From Paludibacter sp. 221 (GTDB lineage Bacteria > Bacteroidota > Bacteroidia > Bacteroidales > Paludibacteraceae): a stretch of 42,781 nt of DNA. The notes under the pieces were generated by a model that was not told where the DNA came from, searched no databases, and was given only the letters and a program-made list of their open reading frames with translations. Below, in pieces: positions 1-8,107 of the stretch. Position 1 is the first letter of the stretch. Every line of letters begins with the position of its first letter. Made by a program: the position numbers and the translations under genes. The stretch spans positions 70,258 through 113,038 of the forward strand of contig NZ_QVMH01000003.1 of assembly GCF_010501035.1 (NCBI RefSeq), written 5' to 3'.

Positions 1-1
1 A

Positions 2-124
2 AAGCAGAGTCAAGCTTGCTTGAACTATGCTGAGCGTAGGTGCTTCAACAAGGTTAATTTTTTGTTTACTTTTTCAGCTATAGGAAAAAGTAAAAGCCCG
101 TCCGGCTTGAGGACGAAAGAATAA
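2..124 (+). repeat. Open frame at window edge, possible dispersed repeat
   Basis: From base 2 a frame stays open for 40 codons and closes at TAA 122-124, but no start codon or family is recognisable. The stretch contains two inverted repeats (65-94 and 99-115), which is unusual for coding DNA. I think it is more likely the end of an interspersed intergenic repeat than a truncated gene. This is an impression from sequence style, not a database match. A gene fragment continuing to the left of the window cannot be excluded. Confidence 0.25.
65..94. repeat. Perfect 11-bp inverted repeat upstream of pcrA
   Basis: TTTACTTTTTC (65-75) and GAAAAAGTAAA (84-94) are exact reverse complements around an 8-nt loop. 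No U-tract follows the stem on either strand, so it is not a standard terminator. A second, 5-bp hairpin (CGTCC 99-103, GGACG 111-115) follows. Both lie within 80 bp of the pcrA start, so they would sit in the 5' leader if transcription begins to the left. Confidence 0.5.
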
Positions 125-143
125 AAACAAGGCATTTATAACT

Positions 144-2465
144 ATGGAATTTCCTTTTTTAGACGAACTGAACGACAGCCAGCGGCAAGCGGTAATATAT
201 ACGGATGGGCCTTCACTTGTAATAGCAGGTGCCGGCTCAGGAAAAACACGTGTATTGACCTACAAAATAGCATATCTATTAAAAATGGGGATGCGTCCTA
301 ACACCATCCTTGCACTTACGTTTACCAACAAGGCTGCAAAGGAAATGAAAAGCCGCATTGCACAAATTGTAGGCGAAAACGTAGCACGTTACCTGTGGAT
401 GGGAACTTTTCACTCCATCTTTTCACGCATATTGCGTGCCGAATCCGAAAAAACGGGATATAGCAAGAACTTTACAATCTACGACTCGGCCGACTCCAAA
501 AGCCTGATAAAAGCAATTATCAAGGAGATGAAACTGGACGATAAAGTTTACAAGCCGGGACTTATACAATCGCGCATTTCTTTTGCTAAAAACAACCTGA
601 TTACTCCGCAAGCCTATGCGTCGGACAGCGATGTCCAAAAAAGCGACTTGTATGCAAAAGTGCCGTTGCTGAAAGAGATATATCAAATCTATAGCAGCCG
701 ATGCAAGCAAGCCGATGCAATGGATTTTGACGATTTGTTGCTACAAACCAACCTGCTGTTCCGCAACCATCCTGACGCTTTGCAAAAATACCAGCACATA
801 TTTCAATTTATTCTGGTAGACGAGTATCAGGATACCAATTTCGCCCAATACCTGATTGTAAAAAAACTGGCCGAGGCACATAAAAAAATATGCGTGGTAG
901 GAGACGATGCCCAAAGCATTTACTCTTTTCGGGGGGCAAACATCGACAATATACTGCAATTTAAAAACACATATCCCGAAGCCAAGGTATTTAAGTTGGA
1001 ACGCAATTACCGTTCCACCAAGAACATTGTAAACGCTGCAAACAGCCTGATAGATAAAAATTCGGCTCAGATAAAAAAGACTATTTTCTCGGAGAAAGAA
1101 ACCGGTGAACTTATCAAAGTCACCAATGTTTTTACCGATTTGGAAGAAGGTATGTATGTTGCCGACAACATCAAGCTACTCAACAAAAAAGAAAATTACG
1201 GTCATCAGGACATTGCTGTATTGTACCGTACCAACTCACAATCGCGGGTAATAGAAGAAGCATTGCGGAAGCAAAATATCCCCTATCGTATTTATGGAGG
1301 CCTTTCTTTTTATCAGCGCAAAGAGATAAAAGACGTTATCGCTTATTTTCGCCTCGTAGCAAACAGGAATGATGAAGAAGCCCTTAAGCGCATTATCAAC
1401 TATCCGGCACGGGGCATTGGCGACACTACCGTAGGGAAACTATTTGCCACCGCTCAGTTACACGGAGTTGGAGTGTGGGATGTGCTGAACGATATGTTGG
1501 GATATAACTTACCCGTAAATGCAGGAACTGCTGCTAAACTGGCAAATTTCAGGGATATAATAGACTCGTATGCAGCACTCATAACCGAACTTAATGCGTA
1601 CGAGCTTGCTCAGAATATAATAAAAGGAACAGGTATACTTAGCGAAACATTTCTCGACCGTTCGCCCGAAAATCTTAGTAAACAGGAAAATATACAGGAA
1701 TTGCTAAAAGCAATCCACGAGTTTTGCGATGAGAAAGAAAAAAACGGGGAAGCAAATCTTTATCTTTCCGACTACTTGGCTGAAATTTCGTTGCTTACAG
1801 ATCAGGATACTGACAAAGGAGAAAGCAACCGCGTCACCCTGATGACGGTACACGCAGCAAAAGGCCTGGAATTTAAAGTCGTATTCATAGTGGGCATGGA
1901 AGAAGAACTTTTCCCCTCCCCGTTCAATGTAGACAATGAGCGCGATTTGGAAGAAGAACGACGTTTGTTTTATGTAGCCATCACGCGCGCCGAAGAGCGT
2001 TGTTTGATAAGTTATGCACGTTCGCGGTTCCGCAACGGGAAAACAAATTTCTCGAATCCAAGCCGTTTTTTAAAAGATATTGACGAAAGGTATCTTGATA
2101 TCCCGAAAGATGAAACTATTCTTGACAAGCCAAAGCTAACAGGAAACTGGGACGATGAAGTTAACCTTGAGCGGATGCGCTTCAACAAACAACAGCCAAC
2201 GATAAGTTTCCAAAAAGAAGAGACTGAATATATACCTGTAAGACCAAAGCGACTGGCTAAATTACCTAAAGGAGATAACAGCAAGGTTACAACCCAAAAT
2301 CCATCCGTTCCGGTAGGAGCATTTGTCAAACACAGCATATTCGGGATAGGCAAAGTATTGGAAACTAGCATCGTGAATGGCAACGAAAAAGCTGAAATAG
2401 ACTTTGGCGAAAAAGGAGTAAAATCGCTCCTGCTGAAGTTTGCCAAACTCGAAATATTACAATAA
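144..2465 (+). CDS. pcrA: ATP-dependent 3'-5' DNA helicase, PcrA/UvrD family
   Basis: Superfamily 1A helicase of 773 residues that unwinds DNA in nucleotide-excision and mismatch repair and clears recombination or replication intermediates in the cytoplasm. The helicase motifs appear in order: Walker A AGAGSGKT (28-35), motif II DEYQD (226-230), motif III GDDAQSIYSFRGA (about 253-265), a LERNYRST motif, motif V VTLMTVHAAKGLEFK, and motif VI RRLFYVAITRAEER. The C-terminal 50 residues (GAFVKHSIFGIGKV onward) match the small Tudor-like tail typical of PcrA. Length and motif set are normal for an intact enzyme. RecB-type nuclease and AddA features are absent. The next gene is recA on the same strand 249 bp downstream, with no terminator visible between them. 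Choosing the name PcrA over UvrD is convention; the family is certain. Confidence 0.95.
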   Translation: MEFPFLDELNDSQRQAVIYTDGPSLVIAGAGSGKTRVLTYKIAYLLKMGMRPNTILALTFTNKAAKEMKSRIAQIVGENVARYLWMGTFHSIFSRILRAESEKTGYSKNFTIYDSADSKSLIKAIIKEMKLDDKVYKPGLIQSRISFAKNNLITPQAYASDSDVQKSDLYAKVPLLKEIYQIYSSRCKQADAMDFDDLLLQTNLLFRNHPDALQKYQHIFQFILVDEYQDTNFAQYLIVKKLAEAHKKICVVGDDAQSIYSFRGANIDNILQFKNTYPEAKVFKLERNYRSTKNIVNAANSLIDKNSAQIKKTIFSEKETGELIKVTNVFTDLEEGMYVADNIKLLNKKENYGHQDIAVLYRTNSQSRVIEEALRKQNIPYRIYGGLSFYQRKEIKDVIAYFRLVANRNDEEALKRIINYPARGIGDTTVGKLFATAQLHGVGVWDVLNDMLGYNLPVNAGTAAKLANFRDIIDSYAALITELNAYELAQNIIKGTGILSETFLDRSPENLSKQENIQELLKAIHEFCDEKEKNGEANLYLSDYLAEISLLTDQDTDKGESNRVTLMTVHAAKGLEFKVVFIVGMEEELFPSPFNVDNERDLEEERRLFYVAITRAEERCLISYARSRFRNGKTNFSNPSRFLKDIDERYLDIPKDETILDKPKLTGNWDDEVNLERMRFNKQQPTISFQKEETEYIPVRPKRLAKLPKGDNSKVTTQNPSVPVGAFVKHSIFGIGKVLETSIVNGNEKAEIDFGEKGVKSLLLKFAKLEILQ

Positions 2466-2472
2466 AAACAAC

Positions 2473-2480
2473 TATATTTG
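2473..2480 (+). promoter_or_regulatory. Possible -7 element upstream of recA
   Basis: TATATTTG matches the Bacteroidota -7 consensus TAnnTTTG exactly and begins 7 bp after the pcrA stop. No TTTG or TTG lies 19-21 bp upstream, so the -33 half is missing, and the recA leader would be about 230 nt. It is a weak candidate. I found no better-matched pair in the 249-bp gap, which otherwise holds only AT-rich sequence. Co-transcription from pcrA is the alternative. Confidence 0.25.
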
Positions 2481-2714
2481 TAAAGATATAGGTACAACAA
2501 GCAGAAGAAACAAAAAAAGGCTTAAAAACGAAATTGGCTGTATAAACACTCAGAACAGAATAATACTGATTATCAATGTTTTACAAATTTATTTCAAATA
2601 ACAAGCTGACAATCAGCATAGTATACGTTTTTATATATTGATATTATGTAGACCTTTTATCACTTTTTCAAGAAAAAAATCATATACAAATAAAATAATT
2701 AATTAAAATAAAGC

Positions 2715-3728
2715 ATGTCAGAAGAAGTAAAAAAACCATCATCCGAGAAATTGAAAGCATTGCAGCTCGCAATGGACAAAATAGAGAAAGACCACGGCAA
2801 AGGCACCATTATGAAAATGGGCGACACCAAAGTGGAGGAAGTTTCCGTTATCCCTACCGGCTCGGTAGGACTGAATATGGCATTGGGCGTAGGGGGCTAT
2901 CCACGCGGCCGTGTCATTGAGATATACGGGCCTGAGTCGTCGGGTAAAACCACACTGGCAATACATGCCATAGCCGAAGCACAAAAGGCAGGCGGAATAG
3001 CTGCAATCATCGACGCAGAACACGCTTTCGACCGTTTTTATGCTGAAAAATTAGGTGTAAACATCGACGATTTGCTTATTTCGCAGCCCGATAGCGGCGA
3101 GCAGGCTTTGGAAATTGCCGACCAGCTCATCCGATCTTCTGCTGTTGATATTGTTGTAATCGACTCAGTAGCTGCACTTACCCCAAAAGCCGAACTTGAA
3201 GGAGATATGGGCGACTCTAAAATGGGATTGCAAGCCCGCTTGATGTCGCAGGCATTAAGAAAACTTACTGCCAATATCAACAAGACAAATACTACCTGTA
3301 TTTTCATCAACCAGTTGCGCGACAAAATCGGCGTAATGTTTGGCAACCCCGAAACTACGACTGGGGGTAACGCTCTGAAGTTTTATTCTTCGGTTCGTCT
3401 CGATATCCGCAGAATTGGTCAATTAAAAGACGGTGAAGACGTGGTAGGAAACCAAACACGTGTAAAAGTAGTAAAGAATAAAGTAGCTCCTCCTTTCCGC
3501 AAAGCCGAATTTGATATCATGTTTGGCGAAGGTATTTCGCGTACAGGAGAAATTATCGACTTAGGAGTTGAATACGGAGTGGTTAAGAAAAGCGGGTCGT
3601 GGTTTAGCTATGGCGATACCAAACTGGCACAGGGACGTGATGCTGCAAAAGCAGTAGTAAGGGATAATCCTGAGTTGGCTGATGAACTGGAAGCTAAAAT
3701 CATGGAAGCTATCCAAAACAAGAAATAA
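2715..3728 (+). CDS. recA: Recombinase RecA
   Basis: The DNA-dependent ATPase that forms filaments on single-stranded DNA, performs strand exchange and triggers LexA-type self-cleavage. The protein has 337 residues, a little shorter than the roughly 350 of many RecAs because the C-terminal tail is short (ending MEAIQNKK). Visible hallmarks are Walker A GPESSGKT (72-79), Walker [13 protein letters not shown], the L1/L2 DNA-binding region with [20 protein letters not shown], and the following [12 protein letters not shown] segment. The start gives the usual basic, Lys-rich N-terminus before the [10 protein letters not shown] helix. No LexA-box could be identified, since the operator consensus of this group is not one I can score by eye. 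A strong hairpin terminator follows the stop. Confidence 0.97.
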   Translation: MSEEVKKPSSEKLKALQLAMDKIEKDHGKGTIMKMGDTKVEEVSVIPTGSVGLNMALGVGGYPRGRVIEIYGPESSGKTTLAIHAIAEAQKAGGIAAIIDAEHAFDRFYAEKLGVNIDDLLISQPDSGEQALEIADQLIRSSAVDIVVIDSVAALTPKAELEGDMGDSKMGLQARLMSQALRKLTANINKTNTTCIFINQLRDKIGVMFGNPETTTGGNALKFYSSVRLDIRRIGQLKDGEDVVGNQTRVKVVKNKVAPPFRKAEFDIMFGEGISRTGEIIDLGVEYGVVKKSGSWFSYGDTKLAQGRDAAKAVVRDNPELADELEAKIMEAIQNKK

Positions 3729-3752
3729 ACATCATCTGTTTTTATCAGAATG

Positions 3753-3791
3753 AATAAATCCGGTTTCTTTTTGAAGACCGGATTTATTTTT
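3753..3791 (+). terminator. Intrinsic terminator of recA
   Basis: A perfect 12-bp stem, 3753-3764 paired with 3777-3788 (core AAATCCGGT / ACCGGATTT), with a 12-nt loop, followed by a short T stretch (TTT at 3789-3791). It begins 24 bp after the recA stop and separates recA from the convergent minus-strand gene that ends at 3901. Confidence 0.85.
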
Positions 3792-3900
3792 ACCCTCCAA
3801 TCAATATTTCCTATCCTCTTTTCCTACCTGAATTTACAATAAGGATTTTAAATCACCATTGTATTCAAAACAAAATGTTAAACACCTTGAGTATAACGAA

Positions 3901-4431
3901 TCAAATCTTTATTAATTTTTCTACCTTATCCATCGTGGTTTGTGTGACCTTAACAGATTTTTCGGTATAAGCCGTTATCGGGAAACAAGTTAGTTTCATT
4001 GTTCGCTGCACTGCATCATAAGTGACACATCCTCCTACTCCCCATGATGGGAAAAACCCTGAACGAAACTTCACTACATATTTTTCCACATCATCATATA
4101 CCGTAATATGGTATTGTTCTTTTATCCGGTACTTAACAACCTCGAACGAAAAATCTGAAGTTTCCACCGGAATGTATCTCTCCATTTTATCCCCAAAGGG
4201 AGGTATATCAGTATCTTCGGTATTCAGAAAATTTAATTTCGGTTTTAATAACGAATTAATTACCAATACCAAAGCCAGTGCTACAATTAGGGCTATTACA
4301 ACTCCGGTTAGCAAAGTGTCCATAAAATTAATAGGACGGGCAAATACCGAATCGAACAATAAATCAAGTGCTACAAATAAAACAAGTGCAATAATTGATA
4401 CTGCCAAGAAAAGTGTTTTTAATTCTTTCAT
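3901..4431 (-). CDS. Hypothetical protein with two N-terminal membrane helices
   Basis: A protein of 176 residues that I do not recognise. The N-terminus has two hydrophobic helices, at about residues 6-26 and 38-60, separated by a short polar stretch around FARPINFMDT. They are followed by a soluble domain of about 110 residues, presumably on the cytoplasmic or periplasmic face. That domain contains FSFEVVKYRIKEQYHITVYDD and VVKFRSGFFPSWGVGGCVTYD, a beta-rich pattern with a Gly-Gly-Cys turn. No catalytic motif is evident. The gene stands alone, after the lrp terminator (4519-4553) and convergent with recA. I see no consensus promoter in the 95 bp upstream; the nearest to a -7 is a one-mismatch match at 4464-4471. 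Base composition resembles its neighbours. Confidence 0.75.
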   Translation of the reverse strand: MKELKTLFLAVSIIALVLFVALDLLFDSVFARPINFMDTLLTGVVIALIVALALVLVINSLLKPKLNFLNTEDTDIPPFGDKMERYIPVETSDFSFEVVKYRIKEQYHITVYDDVEKYVVKFRSGFFPSWGVGGCVTYDAVQRTMKLTCFPITAYTEKSVKVTQTTMDKVEKLIKI

Positions 4432-4518
4432 ATTAAATATGTTTTTGAGGATAATTTCATGTGCAAATTAATAAGGCCACTTCTTCTTAAACATTCTTTT
4501 TACAAGAATTGTTTTTTG

Positions 4519-4553
4519 AAAAAAACAAGTGCCTCATTAAATAATGAAGCACT
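4519..4553 (-). terminator. Intrinsic terminator of the lrp-type gene
   Basis: On the minus strand AGTGC-TCATT pairs with AATGA-GCACT (4528-4538 with 4543-4553), one mismatch and a 4-nt loop. It is followed by a U-tract from the A run at 4519-4525. It begins 19 bp after the stop codon of the Lrp/AsnC gene. Confidence 0.85.
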
Positions 4554-4572
4554 CACAACTATATTCTCAATT

Positions 4573-5085
4573 TTAATCTTCTTCCTCATATTCATCATCC
4601 ACGTCAATACTTGTATCCACATCAAATACTGATAACTGGCGGTGAAATATCTCATCGAGCGAAATCTGGAAAGTTTCAGTATGCCCTACCCCCTGTATCA
4701 CCGAAAGTTTTTCCAATATAATATCCAACAAGTGCCTGTTGTCCTTCGCATATATTTTAATGAACATCGCATATTTTCCTGTAGTATAATGACATTCTAC
4801 CACTTCGGGTATCTTCTTCATCTCGCTAACCACCGAGTCAAACAATTTCACATCGGTAAGTGTGATACCAATATACGCACAGGTCTGGTAGCCTATCTTA
4901 TACGTATCTACAATAAATTCAGAGCCTTTGATAACGCCTATATTGCGTAGTTTCTGGATGCGCTGATGAATTGCAGCACCAGACACATTACACTCGCGGG
5001 CAACCTCTAAAAACGGTATCCGGGCATCTTTCGATATTAATTGTAAAATCTTTTTATCTAACCTGTCAATTCTATGTTGTCCCAT
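4573..5085 (-). CDS. Lrp/AsnC family transcriptional regulator
   Basis: A DNA-binding regulator that typically senses amino acids and forms dimers to octamers. Residues 5-60 form the AsnC-type winged helix-turn-helix (IDRLDKKILQLISKDARIPF, then ARECNVSGAAIHQRIQKL as the recognition region). Residues 68-145 form the RAM ligand-binding and oligomerisation domain, with the characteristic PEVVECHYTTGKYAMFIKIYAKD. The last 16 residues are strongly acidic (ending DDEYEEED), an extension beyond the usual end of about 150-155. It has its own consensus promoter at 5144-5174, overlapped by a palindrome, and its own terminator, so it is a single-gene unit. Autoregulation is common in this family and would fit the palindrome. 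The ligand and target genes cannot be told from sequence. Confidence 0.92.
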   Translation of the reverse strand: MGQHRIDRLDKKILQLISKDARIPFLEVARECNVSGAAIHQRIQKLRNIGVIKGSEFIVDTYKIGYQTCAYIGITLTDVKLFDSVVSEMKKIPEVVECHYTTGKYAMFIKIYAKDNRHLLDIILEKLSVIQGVGHTETFQISLDEIFHRQLSVFDVDTSIDVDDEYEEED

Positions 5086-5143
5086 AATACATTATTATTT
5101 AGCTTTTCATGTTATTCTCTTTCAACAAGGCTTATTTCTTATA

Positions 5144-5174
5144 CAAATATAGTGAAAGTTGAGGGGTAAGCAAA
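5144..5174 (-). promoter_or_regulatory. Bacteroidota sigma-A promoter of the lrp-type gene
   Basis: Read on the minus strand, TTTG (5174-5171), a 19-nt spacer and TATATTTG (5151-5144) match the Bacteroidota consensus TTTG-N19-TAnnTTTG at every fixed position. The start codon is at 5085, so the predicted leader is about 50 nt. Confidence 0.8.
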
Positions 5175-5192
5175 ACTTGTTTTAGCTTACCC
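5164..5192. promoter_or_regulatory. Palindromic operator candidate on the lrp promoter
   Basis: GGGTAAGC (5164-5171) and GCTTACCC (5185-5192) are exact reverse complements. The inner arms AAAAC and GTTTT also pair, leaving a single unpaired A at 5184 and a TT centre. The palindrome covers the -33 element of the downstream promoter. No U-tract follows on the minus strand, which argues against a terminator for rsgA. A binding site for the Lrp-type protein encoded next to it is the simplest reading, by inference. Confidence 0.6.
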
Positions 5193-5284
5193 GAAACGCA
5201 TCCTATATTCTACAAATGTATTAAAAATTTTCATTTCTATCTTATATTTTCATACAATTTGAAAGCCGATTTTCAAAAACAATA

Positions 5285-6208
5285 TTAACGGTATTTACCC
5301 GAATCGCAATCTTCCATTATACTCAGGTAACTTTGATAGCGCGACTGTGATATTTGCTGATTTTCAACCGCTTCCAACACAGCACAACCCGGCTCATGAA
5401 TATGAGTACAATTAAAGAAGCGACATTTTTTTGATACCGGAAAAATATCCCTGAAATAATGCCCCACTTCGTTTTTTTCCATATCAATCACACCAAATCC
5501 CTTCACACCCGGAGTATCAATTATATACCCTCCCCCGTCCAACTCATACATTTCAGAGAATGTAGTTGTATGCATTCCCTTATTATGAACCATAGAAATA
5601 CCACTCGTCTTTATATCCGAATCAGGCAATATAGCGTTTATCAAAGTTGACTTACCCACACCTGAATTTCCTGAAAACAACGTTATTTTACCTTTCAGAA
5701 AATCAATCAGCCCTTTCAACGAATCCGGATTCAAAGCAGATACTTTAAATATCGGATAATCCATTGTAGAGTATAAATAAGCTAAAGCATCCAGATATTC
5801 TTTTTCGCCGTCGTCATAACAGTCTGTTTTATTGAATATAATGCAGGCGGGTATTCTATATGCCTCGGCCGTAGTCAAAAAGCGGTCGATAAAAACCGTA
5901 TAAGTCTCAGGATAATTTACTGTTACTATCAATGCCGCCCAATCCAGATTGGCAGCAATAATGTGAGCCTGCTTTGATAAATTCGACGAGCGGCGGATAA
6001 TATAATTCTTCCTTTCCTTTATTTCATATATCAACCCCATACCATCAGGCGTAAGCTCAAAAGCTACTCTATCACCGATAGCAACAGGGTTGGTAGTCTT
6101 AATTTCTTTAATACGGAAATTGCCCTTTATCTTACACTCTACCGGTTTCCCGTCATCGCCCTTTACCCAATACGAGCTTCCGGAATTTTTTACAACAAGA
6201 CCTTCCAT
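5285..6208 (-). CDS. rsgA: Small-subunit assembly GTPase RsgA
   Basis: A circularly permuted GTPase that acts late in 30S ribosome maturation at the decoding centre. From the chosen ATG the protein has 307 residues: an OB-fold N-terminus (to about 70), then G4 NKTD (126-129), G1 GNSGVGKS (180-187), the switch I region around SGISMVHNKGMHTTT, and G3 DTPG (231-234). This G4-G1-G3 order is diagnostic. A C-terminal zinc site uses Cys262, Cys267, a His of CTHIH, and Cys275. The frame can extend to a TTG at 6226, adding MVGLIN. I prefer the ATG at 6208, because MEGLVVKNSG matches the usual start of the family and the extension runs into a C-rich hairpin repeat. It fits functionally with frr and pyrH upstream. 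Confidence 0.93.
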   Translation of the reverse strand: MEGLVVKNSGSSYWVKGDDGKPVECKIKGNFRIKEIKTTNPVAIGDRVAFELTPDGMGLIYEIKERKNYIIRRSSNLSKQAHIIAANLDWAALIVTVNYPETYTVFIDRFLTTAEAYRIPACIIFNKTDCYDDGEKEYLDALAYLYSTMDYPIFKVSALNPDSLKGLIDFLKGKITLFSGNSGVGKSTLINAILPDSDIKTSGISMVHNKGMHTTTFSEMYELDGGGYIIDTPGVKGFGVIDMEKNEVGHYFRDIFPVSKKCRFFNCTHIHEPGCAVLEAVENQQISQSRYQSYLSIMEDCDSGKYR

Positions 6209-6226
6209 ATTTATAAGCCCCACCAA

Positions 6227-6253
6227 CCTCCCCTTCGGGGGGAGGCTTTTAAA
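6227..6253. repeat. C/G-rich hairpin repeat next to rsgA start
   Basis: CCTCCCC (6227-6233) pairs with GGGGAGG (6239-6245) and is followed by GGCTTTTAAA (6244-6253). The same GGCTTTTAAA follows a CCCC-AAA-GGGG hairpin at 12625-12643, just upstream of infA. The run of G/C pairs stands out in an AT-rich intergenic region and looks like a dispersed element rather than local sequence. Confidence 0.5.
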
Positions 6254-6289
6254 TTAGTACTATATTGTTTACTTTGCCTGCCTATTTAC

Positions 6290-7372
6290 TCAAAAAGCCT
6301 CTGTAGCAGTAATATAAAATTGTAATTTGTTATCATAATTACTTTTAGCGACATCAAACCGGACATGAACGCGTGCATCGTTTACACGGCAACGAATCCC
6401 TGCACCATAAGCAAACTTCAACTTGTCGGTACGAAAATTCTTGCTATCGAACACATCGCCTGTAGCGCAAAACACAGCAGCTTTGAAACGCTTATATATC
6501 GGGAAACGATATTCAGCCTGTGCAGCCAACAGCATATTTTCTTTATACTTCCCTTGACGGAATCCGCGCAGCATATCAATACCACCCAGAGTAGAAAGCA
6601 TCTGAAAAGGCACGTCCTTACCGAATATACCATCAAATTTGGCTTGAAGCGCAAACACATGCGACCCGAATAATGGAAAGTATTTCCTCAAATCCAAAGA
6701 AACCTGTTGCAATGAATATGTACTGCCAAAGCCCGCCTGCGAAAAAGCAAATGAAAATTTGCCAAAAACCCCGCTATAGGGATAAAAAGAATTATCACGG
6801 CTATCGTACGTTGCTACCACCCCAAGGCTTGTTTGATAATAAGGCTTCCATCCCGCTTTGCCAAAACGTTCGTAAATACTCTCCTCATTTGCCGTAAAAG
6901 TAGAATCTATTTTAATATGCTCAATACGGGTAGCAAGGTTGACCCCTACATATAAATCTTTAGTCACAGCATACTGAGGCTGAAGCAGAACCGAAATAAT
7001 GCGCGAGGTAAAAGGCTGTTTTATATCATTATCCTGATTGCCAATACCATAATAGTAATCGGGATAATTTCGGAAATTAACGTTAGAATATAAATACCAT
7101 TTATTATTTCGGAAGTAAATTTTAGGAGTAGTATTAAATATAAATTGATGCCTGAAAGTATATACCGCACTCCCCGAAATGGAACTGATACGGTTCAGGT
7201 CTTTACTTTTGAAATAGTAACCGTAAGCGACACCCGGCGCCCAGCTTGTCTCCTGCTGGTACGAAGCGTGAGGAATAACAAAAATACTACTGCGCGACAC
7301 AATAGAATCGGACTGGGCATGCAACTGAACAGCGAATGCTAAAAATAAAAATAATACGGCTTTACGAAACAT
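6290..7372 (-). CDS. Omp85/BamA-type outer membrane barrel protein
   Basis: An exported outer membrane protein of 360 residues from the chosen start. The N-terminus MFRKAVLFLFLAFAVQLHA is a signal peptide with cleavage expected after HA. The rest is a chain of alternating aromatic beta strands. It includes the Omp85 loop-6 motif in GGIDMLRGFRQGKYKENM and a preceding VATYDSRDNSFYPYSGVFGKFSF strand pair typical of the BamA/TamA surface-antigen domain. The length covers a 16-strand barrel only. No POTRA repeats are present, so a role as the main BamA is unlikely. An alternative ATG at 7393 would add seven residues, but it lies inside the terminator-like hairpin after frr and moves the signal peptide away from the N-terminus. 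Its partner and cargo are unknown. It separates rsgA from frr. Confidence 0.85.
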   Translation of the reverse strand: MFRKAVLFLFLAFAVQLHAQSDSIVSRSSIFVIPHASYQQETSWAPGVAYGYYFKSKDLNRISSISGSAVYTFRHQFIFNTTPKIYFRNNKWYLYSNVNFRNYPDYYYGIGNQDNDIKQPFTSRIISVLLQPQYAVTKDLYVGVNLATRIEHIKIDSTFTANEESIYERFGKAGWKPYYQTSLGVVATYDSRDNSFYPYSGVFGKFSFAFSQAGFGSTYSLQQVSLDLRKYFPLFGSHVFALQAKFDGIFGKDVPFQMLSTLGGIDMLRGFRQGKYKENMLLAAQAEYRFPIYKRFKAAVFCATGDVFDSKNFRTDKLKFAYGAGIRCRVNDARVHVRFDVAKSNYDNKLQFYITATEAF

Positions 7373-7375
7373 ATT

Positions 7376-7416
7376 CAGAAAAACAAAAGCCATCTCAAAC
7401 CTGATTCGAGATGACT
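7376..7416 (-). terminator. Probable terminator after frr
   Basis: On the minus strand a 9-bp stem with one mismatch (7388-7396 with 7408-7416, core GAGATG / CATCTC) is followed by a T-rich stretch read from 7387 down to 7376. It begins 42 bp after the frr stop and ends just before the signal-peptide ATG of the barrel protein. That placement supports the downstream start for that gene. Confidence 0.55.
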
Positions 7417-7457
7417 AAAATAGGAATCATTAAATAAACTAAAGCAGAAAGAAATGA

Positions 7458-8018
7458 TTACACAGTCATAATCTCTTTTTCTTTATCAGCAAGCATATCT
7501 TCTATCTTCTTGATATATTTATCATGAATCTTTTGTATTTCGGCTTCAGCATCTTTACCGGCATCCTCAGGCAATCCTTCTTTTACTAGTTTTTTCACTT
7601 GTTCAATCGCATCGCGCCTTGAGCTACGCACGCTGATTTTAGCTTCTTCGCCTTCGCCACGAGCCTGTTTTACCAGCTGTTTACGACGGTCTTCCGTCAG
7701 CGGTGGAATCCCCAAACGGATTGTCTCACCATTGTTCGCAGGTGTAATACCCACATCCGAATCCATGATTGCCTTTTCGATAACAGAAATCATATTCTTT
7801 TCCCAAGGCTGAATCACGATTGTCTTAGCATCCGGAGTCGATACGGTAGCAACACTTGCAAGCGGCGTAAGCGAACCATAATAATCCACCCTGATACCAT
7901 CCAGAATACGCGCATTGGCTTTACCTGCACGTATGTGGGCTAACGACTCGTCCAAATAAGCAAGAGCACCTTCCATGCTTTCCTGCGCTTTATTCAAATA
8001 AGGCTTTACGTCTAACAT
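7458..8018 (-). CDS. frr: Ribosome-recycling factor
   Basis: Splits post-termination ribosomes together with EF-G so that they can start again. The 186 residues are the standard length, and the protein is collinear with the family: the N-terminal helix ([34 protein letters not shown]), the small beta domain ([26 protein letters not shown]), and the long coiled-coil arms ending [16 protein letters not shown]. The universally conserved R-A-G-K/R-A segment is intact. It lies 89 bp downstream of pyrH on the same strand, with no terminator between them, so pyrH-frr is probably one transcript, as in many bacteria. Confidence 0.97.
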   Translation of the reverse strand: MLDVKPYLNKAQESMEGALAYLDESLAHIRAGKANARILDGIRVDYYGSLTPLASVATVSTPDAKTIVIQPWEKNMISVIEKAIMDSDVGITPANNGETIRLGIPPLTEDRRKQLVKQARGEGEEAKISVRSSRRDAIEQVKKLVKEGLPEDAGKDAEAEIQKIHDKYIKKIEDMLADKEKEIMTV

Positions 8019-8107
8019 AACTCTATTTTATTAAGAAAATTCCCTATCCCTCACAAAAGAAGCTCTAAGGATAATTTGATTTATACTATTTTTAATTATT
8101 GAGAACT

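Noticed and set aside
2012-2500. 162-codon minus-strand frame opposite the end of pcrA
   Set aside because: It overlaps the helicase C-terminus and lacks any recognisable domain or promoter; a shadow frame.
2638-2667. TTG at 2638 with a downstream AT-rich box as the recA promoter
   Set aside because: The downstream box does not match TAnnTTTG at enough positions to support it.
5285-6226. TTG start at 6226 for rsgA
   Set aside because: The additional residues are not part of the family and run into a hairpin repeat; the ATG at 6208 fits the usual N-terminus.
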